A stretch of 64,000 nucleotides of DNA from DATEMU01 sp964414585 (GTDB lineage Bacteria > Planctomycetota > Phycisphaerae > UBA1845 > UTPLA1): the NCBI GenBank assembly GCA_964414585.1, contig CAYPXR010000002.1, forward strand, positions 1-64,000, read 5' to 3'. The position numbers and the translations under genes are program-made. Shown here piece by piece: positions 21,201 through 28,754 of the stretch; the first letter of the stretch is position 1, and each line of letters begins with the position of its first letter. Below the pieces are notes generated by a model, which saw nothing but the letters and a program-made list of their open reading frames with translations, ran no database searches and was not told the origin of the DNA.

Positions 21201-21664
21201 ATCGAGCCTCCCGAACTCAGGATGCTCGATCCCATCGAAGGCGCGCCGGAATTCCATCCGCCGAGCCGTTCCGTGGACCCCAGGAGGGGCTCAGCCTGGG
21301 CCAGGGCCGCACCTTTGGCCAGGGCGGACAGGGCCGAAGCCTCGTCGGCATACTGTTCGGCCCAGGACCGGGTGGAGGAAAGGTGCGCGGAGATTCGACG
21401 TAGACGGTCCATGTCCTTCGCCATTTGCGATTGCAGATCGCCATGCGACCCGCCGGCGAGCGGAGGCGTGGAAGCAGCGTTAATGGAAGACGCCATGGGA
21501 GAATACGGAGGTCGCGATTCGCCGGCGCCGAATGAAGAGCCTCCGCCAAACGCGCCGGAGGAAAATGGACGACTCCCGGTGGAAGCGGGGTTACCGCTCG
21601 CAGGGGGGTCGTAGGAAGAACGCGGCAGGCCGGCCGTCGAGCCGTCGTTGATGTCCCGCATCAT
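15263..21664 (-). CDS. Giant coiled-coil protein fused to a Wzz-like membrane/periplasmic module
   Basis: 2,133 residues from the ATG at 21664; a TTG at 21691 would add 9. Layout from the ATG: residues 1-235 are low-complexity Ser/Pro/Gly sequence; 236 to about 1440 are nearly unbroken Glu/Arg/Gln/Ala coiled coil with tandem 36-residue repeats at 296-626; then an acidic linker, a first membrane helix at about 1552-1574 (FGLVAIGLMGLVLGGGVATA) and a second at about 2100-2119 (ALSVGGLVAGLFILFAWGL). The roughly 520 residues between the helices start like a Wzz chain-length domain (HAAAILKDTDLLAKASAISG ... ALDVVVRAPQARQDA ... ALGQAYTAAMG) and continue as helical hairpins. The layout matches polysaccharide co-polymerases, with an enormous cytoplasmic rod added at the N-terminus. 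FHA and GT4 genes flank it on the same strand. The function is inferred. Confidence 0.7.
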   Translation of the reverse strand: MMRDINDGSTAGLPRSSYDPPASGNPASTGSRPFSSGAFGGGSSFGAGESRPPYSPMASSINAASTPPLAGGSHGDLQSQMAKDMDRLRRISAHLSSTRSWAEQYADEASALSALAKGAALAQAEPLLGSTERLGGWNSGAPSMGSSILSSGGSISGSAVVEESLSCREPVNYSSPPKGLDMPEPTLNDSLSASRGAASALDSVDTGGGGNAGGENPQGETNGAPSAKGGSASMLKQKFVQAQRALDERARKLKDALSKERERLKVYQAQLQQTAKEIDEKSLARRRELEAEYAAKIQSLERQQADLHRQRADLEKTAGARIEQIERGASSFQIQLEEKQRILTVREAQLEQTLAARRAEIEREMAGRQAQLEARQHVLAEREAEIERQVNARLAESKREVMALQAQIEAKQAELMRREAQFEKTTQVRISEIERDAIARQANVEAKERALHQRQSQIEQAVQVRLAEIERDAATRQAEFEARQRSWLQRHAELEQGATVRLDQIERGASSLSVQIESREREVTQREAALKGRQTELEQSYKLKHEQLDRELTARRLEYESKERMVSEREAVLRNAEQTRMAQIERDAAARMSELERRQRELNEREAQIDAKVKSRVEEALRETAAKQKQLKERMAALVDREAELRSRRDAIEKECEAKEVELRARAQELADLVQAERSRISEEARSARAKLGEAVSERETELNALREELAERESTVSQRESAAEQLKASLDEREATVEGTVRELARKTDEVARRAADLTAREEQWRAWQERTTETEKQLNAAKQSLEEQQRSAERAQAEAREAAARLEEEARSLSRHQSELTQQKNELQAQFAELQSRESAIEEKARELDALREEVETRAGQLSVERTRFKQIEKFSQEAQEQKKQAEAKAAEVARDEEALRRRIAEFEEEAVVVRRARGEMESTRRSLANLESELKQREAGLEDKAKTLSEIESRVREITAAQEIERRRVATAQAQIAVTETEQSRLRLELEAQKSRLTDAQSEITRERESLGEQQAALHRQQAVLQQERDRLTEDRASYEQTRADVEREKTRLAQERQEFDARESQLQAERTEIDRVRATLRDRERSVAEERSCLAASRTETEDVRKELSRRITETEELRRQLMEKAERLREKKARLATDAATVDARLKSLGGEMETVKRDRQSLAQEREALERERRQFAIDRVEVARQRDELRQLQLSASEAAASGVDSEVLAARETAIEERARELDAAQTRLERQEEELAHARRDFTAAQRQHEESANELASIMERTQAMADQLRQREAAIEDREKGLSSQVAELDDVQRRMQREAEALDLRRKQLDRETESLELGRREFETVVEAQKQAVEKLREESQAQIGEFRDHRERTGDARKSVGAEPDDEGQVATLEQELAERRRKAEQEIVEKKAAAEAEIVEMRARLSAEIEELRRRQAQLERGQMPSAPDSDDAIPWCDLRDASETPKDETDFMGGPVSTSPGLESPMPQVSAGVAERTPWITESDDWASEEAIDGLRALQSVKDSDESSRNERGENRRVSSRRPDDVTESTGGSRRFGLVAIGLMGLVLGGGVATAIVWSPTREVQVRGRWTLSGGSAGSMTAQEHAAAILKDTDLLAKASAISGVDFAQLKREERIAIRPAPTGTALDVVVRAPQARQDAIQQGVDALGQAYTAAMGTAANTQAQIQERLAKLDRIRNSKGEEIQRERATLAELQSRLQTLAASGNDAIKAKKAALKTELAAALEAVNLAKKELADAESTPAEQEKIVPSDDQLAQAYAADEELTQAVEQQTAKAQELHAVLIDAIDKSKEPLAVLVSSIDDLEAKAQEHLKDQTDPDIRHELEQVTAGLAEYHDQTNRFVEAWEEFVPKLESWQSDSDAAVLLEYQNRAETLIREYYGSSRLSFSAAADKIDAIGREGSEMTKRRIIQNTLQRLAHQSLDARNAWIVAARAVVPRYNVELKAGRDVVRDLAPRIGELKDRQKSKLVRHLAEARGDQRKERLLQLQAAVDEATRRHQALSDEFLKVDSHATVADDTTAAQIQQLNHQIQDQQGRIEGLQGEARELDDEFARVQSSGAVSAPGVARYASLGSTLMPTFDLEKKDRALSVGGLVAGLFILFAWGLTSRRRNRTSAATQR
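19787..20779 (-). repeat. Nine tandem 36-residue (108-bp) coding repeats in the giant gene
   Basis: Nine consecutive units with the pattern xxxxLExxQxxLxxREAxLExxxxxRxxEIERxxxx. Eight are exactly 36 residues and the seventh is 43 (one heptad longer). The units are diverged at DNA level, so the array is old and selected as protein. 36 residues are ten turns of an ideal helix, or two 18-residue (7+11) blocks. Confidence 0.85.
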
Positions 21665-21724
21665 CTGTTGCTGCTCCGCTCGAATACACAACCCCGGGGC
21701 GCCGGGGCGGCAGTACCTATGGGC

Positions 21725-24277
21725 CTAACTGTTGGCTTCAACCGGCTTACTCGTTGTCGGGATCGCCATGTTTTCGGCCTCCAGCGGACCGATGTCGACC
21801 AGTCCCTTGCGGATCGAGGCGATCTTCTCACTGAACTTTGAGGCAAAGTTGGAATCGATGCGTCGATCCGACGACGTCATCGATCGCTCGCCAAAGGCCG
21901 GAAGTCGGATGTCCGGCATGAAGCCTCGGCGATCTGAGTCTTCCTCGAGCTTCCGAACCGCTCGATGCAGGCCCTCAAGCTCCTTCTCCAGAATGGCCAT
22001 GTGGCCTCTTTCGCCTTCCTGCTTCGCGCTCGGCGTCATCAGGCGGGGCGCGAAAGGTTCGAATTTGTAGGATGTCGCCGGCGTGGCGGTCGGCGAGGTT
22101 GGCGCCGGCGTTTCCGTCATCGGCTTGGCCGCATCCCAGATCGCCTTGAGCCAGTTATCGAGATTCTCCTGGCGCGAAAGGACTTCGGTCTCGACGTCGG
22201 CCAGACGGGCGCTCAGGAGCTGTTCCAATTCCGTCGCGGCCCGTTCCAATTCGGCGCGTCCCGCCTCCGTGACGGCCGTTCGGCGCGCCTTGAGTTCGGA
22301 TTCCTGGTCTTTCAACTCAGATTGCTGTTGCATGACGATCTGTTCAATCGCCTTCCGTCGCGTCCTCGCGTGTTTGGCCAGATCGGCCGCCTTGCGCTGC
22401 AATTCGGCCTGGCGCACCCGGAGGCGATGACGCTCGCCTTCCAGATTGATCCGCAATTCACGCAGACGCTCGTCGTGCTCCTCCTGGGCGCGATGGAGCC
22501 GCTCGGATTCAACTTCGAGGTCCTTGCGGATGCGCTCCGCCTCATGGACCCGGGCTGACAGAACCGATTCCTTGGAGTCGAGGCGGCGCATCCGCTGCAT
22601 CAACGATTCTCGCTCGTGCCGAATCGCCGCCTGACTTCGCTTCAGGGCGGCGTACCGCGCCTCGTGCTCGGTCTCGTTGACTTGGTGCTTTTCCTTGGCG
22701 CGAAGGACCGTGCCGCGCAGGCGATCAATCTCGAAGCGGAGCGATTCGAGCCGGTTCTCCGCGAGGTACATTTCCTCTTTTTCATCGCGGACCATGTTGA
22801 CCAGCTCGCTGACGCGATATTGGAGCGAGGCGGCATCATCCGTCGCGGGCTCGCCGGCACGGGCCGCTGCCGGCGTCTGGGGCGGACGGCGATCAACGGG
22901 AGCGGGCTTGGCGGCGGCGTCGAACTTGCCGGCGAAAATGTTCTCGAGCACGGAAACGTCGGGCTCCCAGTTTTTCGATGAGTGCGATTCAGCGGACGCC
23001 TCCTCCGAGGCATCATCAAACGATCGGTCGCAGGCATCTTCGTCAGACTGATATTGCGAAAGCTCATCGGCATTCTCAAACGATTCGCCGGTTTGAGCCT
23101 GGGCGTCCAGGTGGCGCTGACGGGCGACCTCCAGAAGTTGACGGGCTTGCTCCTGCAGTTTGTCCTGACAGGCCTTGAGCTGCGCGCGCTCTGTTTCAAG
23201 CTCCTCGCGAAGCTTTCTCGCCCGCTCATCCAGTGCGCGTTGCGCCGCAACCACACGGGCCTTTACTTGTGGCGGGCAGGTGTCCTGAGAGGATTCACGA
23301 TTCTCGTAACGCGGTTCCGTCATCTCCTCGGGCATGTCCAGTTCCTCATCAACCTGGCTTTGGTAAGCTTCAGGATCGTGTTCCTCGTCATAAGAACCGT
23401 CGAACGATTCATACTCATTCGTGGCAAACTCGAAACTCGAATCGTCATCGGCCATCGAATTTTCTTCCGCGTGCCCGGCGGGCGCAAGTTCCACATGGCT
23501 CTCATCAAGCCACGGAGTCGGTGAGATTGCTTGAGCGGAGGACGCCGGCGCGGTCGCGGTGACACGTGGAGGGGCGGCGGGAGCCGTCCGGGTTTGCGAA
23601 GGCGTCGACACATCGATCGACGTCGACGACTGCGCTTCGTAAATGAGTTCGTAGGGCCCGATTCCGATGGTGTCGCCGTGGGCCACCACGCTCATCTGAA
23701 TCGCTTTGCCGTTGTGCCGCACGCTTGAACGACCGGTCAGATCGCGAACGATCATCCCTTCGCTCGTCCAAACCATGAACGCGTGGCGCGGTGAAATCGC
23801 TTCGTCCTGGAGAACGATATCGCAACAGGGGTCGCAGCCGATCACCATCGCGGCTTCGCTGTTGACCACGGTGCCGATTGTTTGATCGTTGCGGAGCTGG
23901 AAACCCGGGATCGTGGGTGTGACGTCGTCCAGGTCATCTTCGAGTTGCACGCGAAACGTAAACGGCCCGATGGCAAGCTCGTCGCCATCGGCAAGCCGCG
24001 ACCAGCGAATGTGCCGCCCGCAAAGGAGCGTTCCTCCGGGCGCGCCCAGGTCACACGCATATACGCCGCCGCGAAGCGAGATGATGGCCGTATGGGCGGC
24101 GTCCACCCGACTGGAGCCCAGAATCAAATCGGCGCCGTCGCCGGCGCCGAGGATCGTGACCGCCTGATTCAGTTCTTTGACCGCCGGCCGTGCCTGGGCA
24201 TGCAGGGCCAACAAGCGAACCGGACGGTACGACGTCGATGGGTTGTTCTTTTCCGCGCTCACGGGCGAGCACCTCAT
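21725..24277 (-). CDS. Double-FHA-domain coiled-coil protein
   Basis: 850 residues from the ATG at 24277; a GTG five codons in, with GAGG 9 nt ahead, is a good alternative. FHA domain 1 is at about 40-105 and diverged. FHA domain 2 at about 143-207 is well kept (VIGCDPCCDIVL, ISPRHAFMVW, RDLTGRSSVRHNGK, HGDTIGIGPYELIY). FHA domains bind phosphothreonine peptides. An acidic, Ser-rich linker (215-335) leads into a coiled coil (340-720) that begins AAQRALDERARKLREEL, nearly the same as the start of the coiled coil in the next gene. No membrane helix is seen, so it should be cytoplasmic. It is likely a phosphorylation-dependent partner or regulator of the giant protein; no Ser/Thr kinase is in the window. 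Confidence 0.8.
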   Translation of the reverse strand: MRCSPVSAEKNNPSTSYRPVRLLALHAQARPAVKELNQAVTILGAGDGADLILGSSRVDAAHTAIISLRGGVYACDLGAPGGTLLCGRHIRWSRLADGDELAIGPFTFRVQLEDDLDDVTPTIPGFQLRNDQTIGTVVNSEAAMVIGCDPCCDIVLQDEAISPRHAFMVWTSEGMIVRDLTGRSSVRHNGKAIQMSVVAHGDTIGIGPYELIYEAQSSTSIDVSTPSQTRTAPAAPPRVTATAPASSAQAISPTPWLDESHVELAPAGHAEENSMADDDSSFEFATNEYESFDGSYDEEHDPEAYQSQVDEELDMPEEMTEPRYENRESSQDTCPPQVKARVVAAQRALDERARKLREELETERAQLKACQDKLQEQARQLLEVARQRHLDAQAQTGESFENADELSQYQSDEDACDRSFDDASEEASAESHSSKNWEPDVSVLENIFAGKFDAAAKPAPVDRRPPQTPAAARAGEPATDDAASLQYRVSELVNMVRDEKEEMYLAENRLESLRFEIDRLRGTVLRAKEKHQVNETEHEARYAALKRSQAAIRHERESLMQRMRRLDSKESVLSARVHEAERIRKDLEVESERLHRAQEEHDERLRELRINLEGERHRLRVRQAELQRKAADLAKHARTRRKAIEQIVMQQQSELKDQESELKARRTAVTEAGRAELERAATELEQLLSARLADVETEVLSRQENLDNWLKAIWDAAKPMTETPAPTSPTATPATSYKFEPFAPRLMTPSAKQEGERGHMAILEKELEGLHRAVRKLEEDSDRRGFMPDIRLPAFGERSMTSSDRRIDSNFASKFSEKIASIRKGLVDIGPLEAENMAIPTTSKPVEANS

Positions 24278-24880
24278 CTGTAGTCGGCCGTACTGAGCCG
24301 ACCGGGGCCTTCGTCGAATCGCAGCAACGCCGACCCCGTCCTCCGGGTTTGGCGATGGGTCGTCGCCGATCGACCTTCCGAATTCCGGCGGACCTGCGAA
24401 CTTCCATTATTCGCGCATCAGGCCCGACTCGGCCGATAATCGCGCTCGCCGGGAATCGGAAGAACAGCTATTCAACGGCCGTTTGGGGCTCCGGACGTTA
24501 CCCAATACCGATAATAGCGAAGTCATTTCTCGGGGATGCCCGGCGCGAGGGTCCATGAGCGTAACTTTCGTGTACACAAAGCGCAAAACCTGCCGATCAT
24601 CTCGCTGTCGTCCGGCGACCGCCGGTAGTGGACACGCGTCGACACGGCATCGGCTGTTGGACGGACGAGTAATTCGGGGCCGTCAAATTGAATTGGAACG
24701 ACCGGCGGAAGGTCAGGAGCGAAAAAGCCATGCGGGCTTTGCCGGCGGTCCCGCTTCGTCATTCGGCATGTCTATTCAAAGGGTATGGCTTGACCCCGGC
24801 CCGGATCAAGACAATTGCACGATGGACCCCGTCAGATTCCGCTTTGGCAGTATTGAAAAACGGGATTCGGTCGATGCCGG
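24278..24880. other. 600-bp non-coding region upstream of the FHA gene
   Basis: It separates the FHA gene start from the 3' end of the lipoprotein gene, and both lie on the minus strand. It should contain the promoter for the FHA/giant/GT4 operon, but I see no convincing -35/-10 pair. The open frames here lack recognisable domains and coding-like composition. Confidence 0.4.
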
Positions 24881-25531
24881 TTAGTTCGGTTGGCGGGCGG
24901 GCTTGCGGACATCGACGATGCGCTGGGCTTCAAAGCTCTGACCGGTCAGCAGATCGGTAAAGCGCACCCAGACCGTGATTTTCTCGTGCGCCTGAGCCGC
25001 CGCCTCCGCCGACCACGGGACTTTTATCCGGTAGTGCGTGGCCAGCATCTTGCTGAACCAGGCTTTGCGCATGGCGTCGGGGTCCAGTTCCACCTTTCCA
25101 ACGGATTGCGGTCCGGGCTTGGAGGTGACGTCGAACAACTCCACTTTCGCCGATCCGGCGGCCTTGATGATGTCTTCGTCGGTGTCGACGGGTTGCAGAT
25201 AGACGACCACGCCGTCGTCCACGCCGTCCTGATCGTCGTCGTAACCGCCGCTGAGCCGTTCGATATCGATTTGGGCGACGTGAACGAGCCGATCCAGCCG
25301 GCGCGGACCTTCCAAATTGCGAAGTTCCTGAATGGTCCGTGCCGCCGACGACAATTGCTCTTCCCGATCCACCAACTGCCGGGCTTGTTTCTGGACTTTG
25401 TCTCTAAGCTCCTGCGTCACGGTCAACTGGGAATCCGCCTTGTTGTTGTTGCAGGCGCCAAGGATGGCGCAGAGGCATGCTGCCGCGCCGGAGCGCGTCC
25501 CCCACCGCGATAGGCGGGCGAAGTGATTCAT
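24881..25531 (-). CDS. Lipoprotein with short coiled coil and acidic Ca-loop-like motif
   Basis: 216 residues. The signal peptide ends in a lipobox (AAACLCAILGAC), so it should be lipidated at that Cys, with NNN following. A coiled coil (QELRDKVQKQARQLVDREEQ) runs from about residue 42 to 70. Then comes an acidic loop DDDQDGVDDG, like an EF-hand or thrombospondin type 3 Ca-binding loop, and a beta-rich domain ending VWVRFTDLLTGQSFEAQRIV. The start overlaps the clpP stop by 1 nt (TAATG), so it is translated as the last gene of the tig-clpP-clpP operon. No known family was recognised. Confidence 0.72.
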   Translation of the reverse strand: MNHFARLSRWGTRSGAAACLCAILGACNNNKADSQLTVTQELRDKVQKQARQLVDREEQLSSAARTIQELRNLEGPRRLDRLVHVAQIDIERLSGGYDDDQDGVDDGVVVYLQPVDTDEDIIKAAGSAKVELFDVTSKPGPQSVGKVELDPDAMRKAWFSKMLATHYRIKVPWSAEAAAQAHEKITVWVRFTDLLTGQSFEAQRIVDVRKPARQPN

Positions 25532-26169
25532 TAGTCGTCGTCCGAATTTGCGCGCCGCGTGACTTCGGGTTGCCGTTCCAGCACCCGGTCAATGAGACCG
25601 TATTCCATGGCTTCGGTCGGGTCCAGCCAGAGGTTTCGGTCGCAATCTTTCTCGATTTTCTTGATGTTCGTCGTGGAATGCTTGGCGATGATGCCGTACA
25701 AAATCTCACGGAGGCGGAGAATCTCCTGTGCCTCGATGGACAGATCGGTCGCCGCGCCTTGCAGAACTCCGCCGATCAGCGGCTGGTGCAGGAGCACGCG
25801 CGAGTGCGGCAGAGAGTATCGCTTGCCCTTGGCGCCGCCGCAAAGCAGGATCGCCCCCATGCTGGCCGAAATGCCGACGCAATACGTCGCCACGTCGCAC
25901 CGTAGAAACTGCATGGTGTCGTAAATCGCCAACCCCGCGGAAACGCTGCCGCCGGGTGAATTGATGTAAAAGTGGATGTCCGCGTGCGGGTCCTCGTTTG
26001 AGAGAAAGAGCATCTGGGCAATCAGTGCGTTGGCCACGTCGTCATCGACCCCGCCGCCGAGGAAAACGATGCGGTCCTTCAATAGCCGCGAGTAAATGTC
26101 GTACGATCGCTCGCCCCGGCCGGTCCGCTCGATCACAAACGGGATCAATGTTCCATTATTTTCTGCCAT
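25531..26169 (-). CDS. clpP: ATP-dependent Clp protease proteolytic subunit (copy 1)
   Basis: 212 residues from the ATG at 26169, which has AGGAG 7 nt upstream; the frame is open 18 codons further. The serine triad is complete: Ser in GISASMGAILL, His in LLHQPLIGG, Asp in NLWLDPTEAMEYGLID. ClpP forms a 14-subunit chamber with ClpX or ClpA and degrades unfolded or tagged proteins. It is second of two clpP genes in tandem behind tig. The N-terminal gating segment (LIPFVIERTGRGERSYDIYS) is canonical, making this the more orthodox copy. Confidence 0.96.
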   Translation of the reverse strand: MAENNGTLIPFVIERTGRGERSYDIYSRLLKDRIVFLGGGVDDDVANALIAQMLFLSNEDPHADIHFYINSPGGSVSAGLAIYDTMQFLRCDVATYCVGISASMGAILLCGGAKGKRYSLPHSRVLLHQPLIGGVLQGAATDLSIEAQEILRLREILYGIIAKHSTTNIKKIEKDCDRNLWLDPTEAMEYGLIDRVLERQPEVTRRANSDDD

Positions 26170-26219
26170 CGGGCACTCCTTAGCCGCATTCGCTCGCAAG
26201 TCGCGAGCCTGACCGCCGG

Positions 26220-26867
26220 TCATTCCTTCTTCTTATTCTTGTCCTGCGCACTTTCCAGAATCTCATCGACCAGGCCCCACTTCACCGCTTCCTGGGGATC
26301 GATGAACCGGTCGCGCTCGGTCTCTTCCTGAATCTTTTCCATCGGCATCCCGGTATGGTGAGCGAGGATTTCGTTAAGCTTCTTCTTGTCCCGGAGAATT
26401 TCCTCCGCCTGGATGCGGATGTCCTCGGCCTGGCCGGTGATGCCACCCCACGGCTGGTGGAGCATGATCTTGCTGTTGGGCAGGGCGTATCGCTTGCCCT
26501 TGGTCCCGGCGGTCAGAATGATGGCGCCGCCGCTGGCCGCCTGGCCGATCGAATACGTCGCGATATCGCACGACAAGAATCGCATCGTGTCGTAGATGGC
26601 GAGCGTCTGATCCACCATCCCGCCGGGGCAGTTGATGTAGAGGTGGATATCCTGGTCCTTCTTGATGCTCTGCAAGTAAAGCAGACGCATGATCACCAGG
26701 CTGGCGGACCGTTCGTTGATCGGCCCGGCGAGGAAAATGATCCGGTTTTCGAGAAGCATGTCCTCGATGGACATCTCTCGTATCCGCTGATACGGGGCAC
26801 CCTGGGCATAAGAACCCATGGCCCCCGGTTCGACGATTCCCATGAGCCGCTGAATGTGACCATCCAT
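26220..26867 (-). CDS. clpP: ATP-dependent Clp protease proteolytic subunit (copy 2)
   Basis: 215 residues from the ATG at 26867, preceded by AGGAG at 7 nt; an in-frame TTG at 26891 has no good site. The triad is kept: Ser in GQAASGGAIIL, His in MLHQPWGG, Asp in RDRFIDPQEAVKWGLVD. The Met that normally follows the nucleophile (SMGA) is Gly here, and the N-terminus before SIEDMLLENRIIFL is atypical. Two different ClpPs side by side suggest a mixed tetradecamer, as in actinobacteria and some cyanobacteria. It lies 38 nt downstream of tig in one operon. Confidence 0.95.
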   Translation of the reverse strand: MDGHIQRLMGIVEPGAMGSYAQGAPYQRIREMSIEDMLLENRIIFLAGPINERSASLVIMRLLYLQSIKKDQDIHLYINCPGGMVDQTLAIYDTMRFLSCDIATYSIGQAASGGAIILTAGTKGKRYALPNSKIMLHQPWGGITGQAEDIRIQAEEILRDKKKLNEILAHHTGMPMEKIQEETERDRFIDPQEAVKWGLVDEILESAQDKNKKKE

Positions 26868-26905
26868 GTTGAAACTCCTGCCTCCCGACAACCCTCGATG
26901 ATGTC

Positions 26906-28537
26906 TTAGTCGGCTTTCTTCTTCGCGGCCTTTTTTGCCGGTTTGGCGGCGGCGGGTTTTTCCGCCGCTTTCTTCTCCGCTTTGGGGGTGGTTTCTTCCT
27001 TGTCAGCCTTTTTCGGTTTCTCGGACTTCTCGGCCTTTTCCGCCTTCTCGGGTTTTTCCGCACCCTTCTTCGGCACTTTCGTCTCGGTGATCTTGGCCTT
27101 TTCCAGCACTCTGTCCAGGCATTTATCTTCCCGAATCTGAAGGGCGAGCACGTTCAAGCCGTCGTTCTTCGCCAGATCATCACGGACGCGATCAAACCGC
27201 CGGTTGTAGGCCCGGGCCATTTCCGCGATCTGGCCGTTGACCTCTTCCTCGGTGATGTCCACGTCCAGCTTTTCGGCGATGTCTTCCAGAATGAAGTGCA
27301 GCTTCAACTCCGCCGACACTTCCTCACGGGCACTGGTCCGCAGCTCATCGGCGTGCTTCTCGATCTCGGCGATTGGAATGCCATAGCGCTGCAATTCGAT
27401 CATCTTACGCATGACCGCCCGATCGGTCTGTCGCGCCGACAGCCCTTCCGGCAATTCGAGCTTCGTGTGCTCGAGGAGGTACTTGCGCACCTGATTGCGC
27501 ATCCCTTTGCTGATTTCCTGCTCAACCTGGCCCTGCATCGCCTTCTTGACCCACTCACGATATTCCTTTTCGCTCTCAAAGCCCTGCGTCGTCAGGAATT
27601 CCTTGTCGAGCGGCGGCATTTCCATCCGCTTGATATCGTTGAGCTTGAATTCGAAATCGGCCTTTTTGCCGCGAAGCTCCTCCACCTCGTAATCGTCCGG
27701 CAGCGTGCCGGACAGCTTCTTGATATCTCCCACCTTGGCGCCCTTGAAGGCGTCGCCGAGGTCTTCGAGCGTCACGCCTTCAATGCGCTGAGCTCGCGCG
27801 GCGACCTGCATGTTCTCCTGTTTCTTGACTTCCTTCCCACCGACCGTCAGGACGAGATCGCAAATGAGTAAGTCGTCGATGGCCACCTTGCCGTCGTTGA
27901 CCGGTACCCACGTGCCGCGGCGGGCGCGCTCGCGGTCGATCTGCGTGGTCACGTCTTCGTCGCTGATCTTCACGTCGGGCCGTTCGATTTCGACGCCTTC
28001 CAGCGACGGCAATTTGAACTCAGGCTTGACTTCGACCTCGCACTTGAATTCCAGATCGCCGTCCTCGGGGAGCTTCATGTGTTGCAGCGCAACGGCCATG
28101 TCCACGAGCTGCTCCTTGCCGTCCTGATCGGGCGCGGCCTTTTTGTCCTTCATCTTGATCCAGAAAAGCGGATCGCCCAGGACGCGAAGGTCTTCTTTCT
28201 CGATCGCCGCCAGGTAGGCGTTGGAAACGAGGCGGGTCTGCACCTGCGCCCCGACGTCGGAGCCGAAGCGTTTCTCGACCAGCCGTCGCGGGGCACGGCC
28301 GCGCCGGAAACCCGGCACCACCGCTTCGGCGACGAGCTGCTTGTATTCCTTGTCGAGTTCCTGCGACATGCTGTCGCGCGGCACGATCACGGAAACCTTC
28401 TTGCGAAGAACCCCGGCATCCGCCACGGCGACCTTGATCGTGTCCTTGAGGACCTCCCGGAGATCGGCTTCCTCCTTTTCGTCGGTTTCGATGGCGACCG
28501 GTGATTCTTCGGGCTCGTGGATGTCTTGCTTGCTCAT
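26906..28537 (-). CDS. tig: Trigger factor with long Lys/Ala-rich tail
   Basis: 543 residues from the ATG at 28537, which has GGAGG 6 nt upstream. The ribosome-binding domain contains VVPGFRRGRAPRRLVEKRFG, matching the GFRxGxxP signature. The FKBP-type prolyl isomerase domain shows SGTLPDDYEVEELRGKKADF and LNDIKRMEMPPLD. The substrate-binding helical domain follows. The last 65 or so residues (from about PKKGAEKPEKAEKAEK) are an added Lys/Ala/Glu/Pro-rich tail, absent from E. coli Tig. It binds nascent chains at the ribosome exit. It is first gene of the tig-clpP-clpP operon; no clpX follows. Confidence 0.96.
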   Translation of the reverse strand: MSKQDIHEPEESPVAIETDEKEEADLREVLKDTIKVAVADAGVLRKKVSVIVPRDSMSQELDKEYKQLVAEAVVPGFRRGRAPRRLVEKRFGSDVGAQVQTRLVSNAYLAAIEKEDLRVLGDPLFWIKMKDKKAAPDQDGKEQLVDMAVALQHMKLPEDGDLEFKCEVEVKPEFKLPSLEGVEIERPDVKISDEDVTTQIDRERARRGTWVPVNDGKVAIDDLLICDLVLTVGGKEVKKQENMQVAARAQRIEGVTLEDLGDAFKGAKVGDIKKLSGTLPDDYEVEELRGKKADFEFKLNDIKRMEMPPLDKEFLTTQGFESEKEYREWVKKAMQGQVEQEISKGMRNQVRKYLLEHTKLELPEGLSARQTDRAVMRKMIELQRYGIPIAEIEKHADELRTSAREEVSAELKLHFILEDIAEKLDVDITEEEVNGQIAEMARAYNRRFDRVRDDLAKNDGLNVLALQIREDKCLDRVLEKAKITETKVPKKGAEKPEKAEKAEKSEKPKKADKEETTPKAEKKAAEKPAAAKPAKKAAKKKAD

Positions 28538-28597
28538 TCGAAGCCTCCGTGGCGTTAGGCGGCGGATCGCCGCGGCGCGGGTGGGTTGTCCGCGCAC

Positions 28598-28637
28598 AAA
28601 AAAAGCCGGTCAGGCGTCTTCAAGCCTGGGCCGACTT
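28598..28637 (-). terminator. Rho-independent terminator between tRNA-Gly and tig
   Basis: On the minus strand a GC-rich stem of about 12 bp (GTCGGCCCAGGC with GCCTGACCGGC, one mismatch) is followed by TTTTTTT. It lies about 120 nt past the tRNA-Gly 3' end and before the tig ribosome-binding site, so it should end the tRNA transcript. Confidence 0.8.
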
Positions 28638-28754
28638 TCGTGTCGATCCGTGCCTATTCCTGCCGCGGCCAACGCCTGACCATCCCGGTCGATAACCCGC
28701 GGCGGATTCGATATTTTCTATCGCGGCGAGATGGTAGTCACTCGTCGCCGGAAA

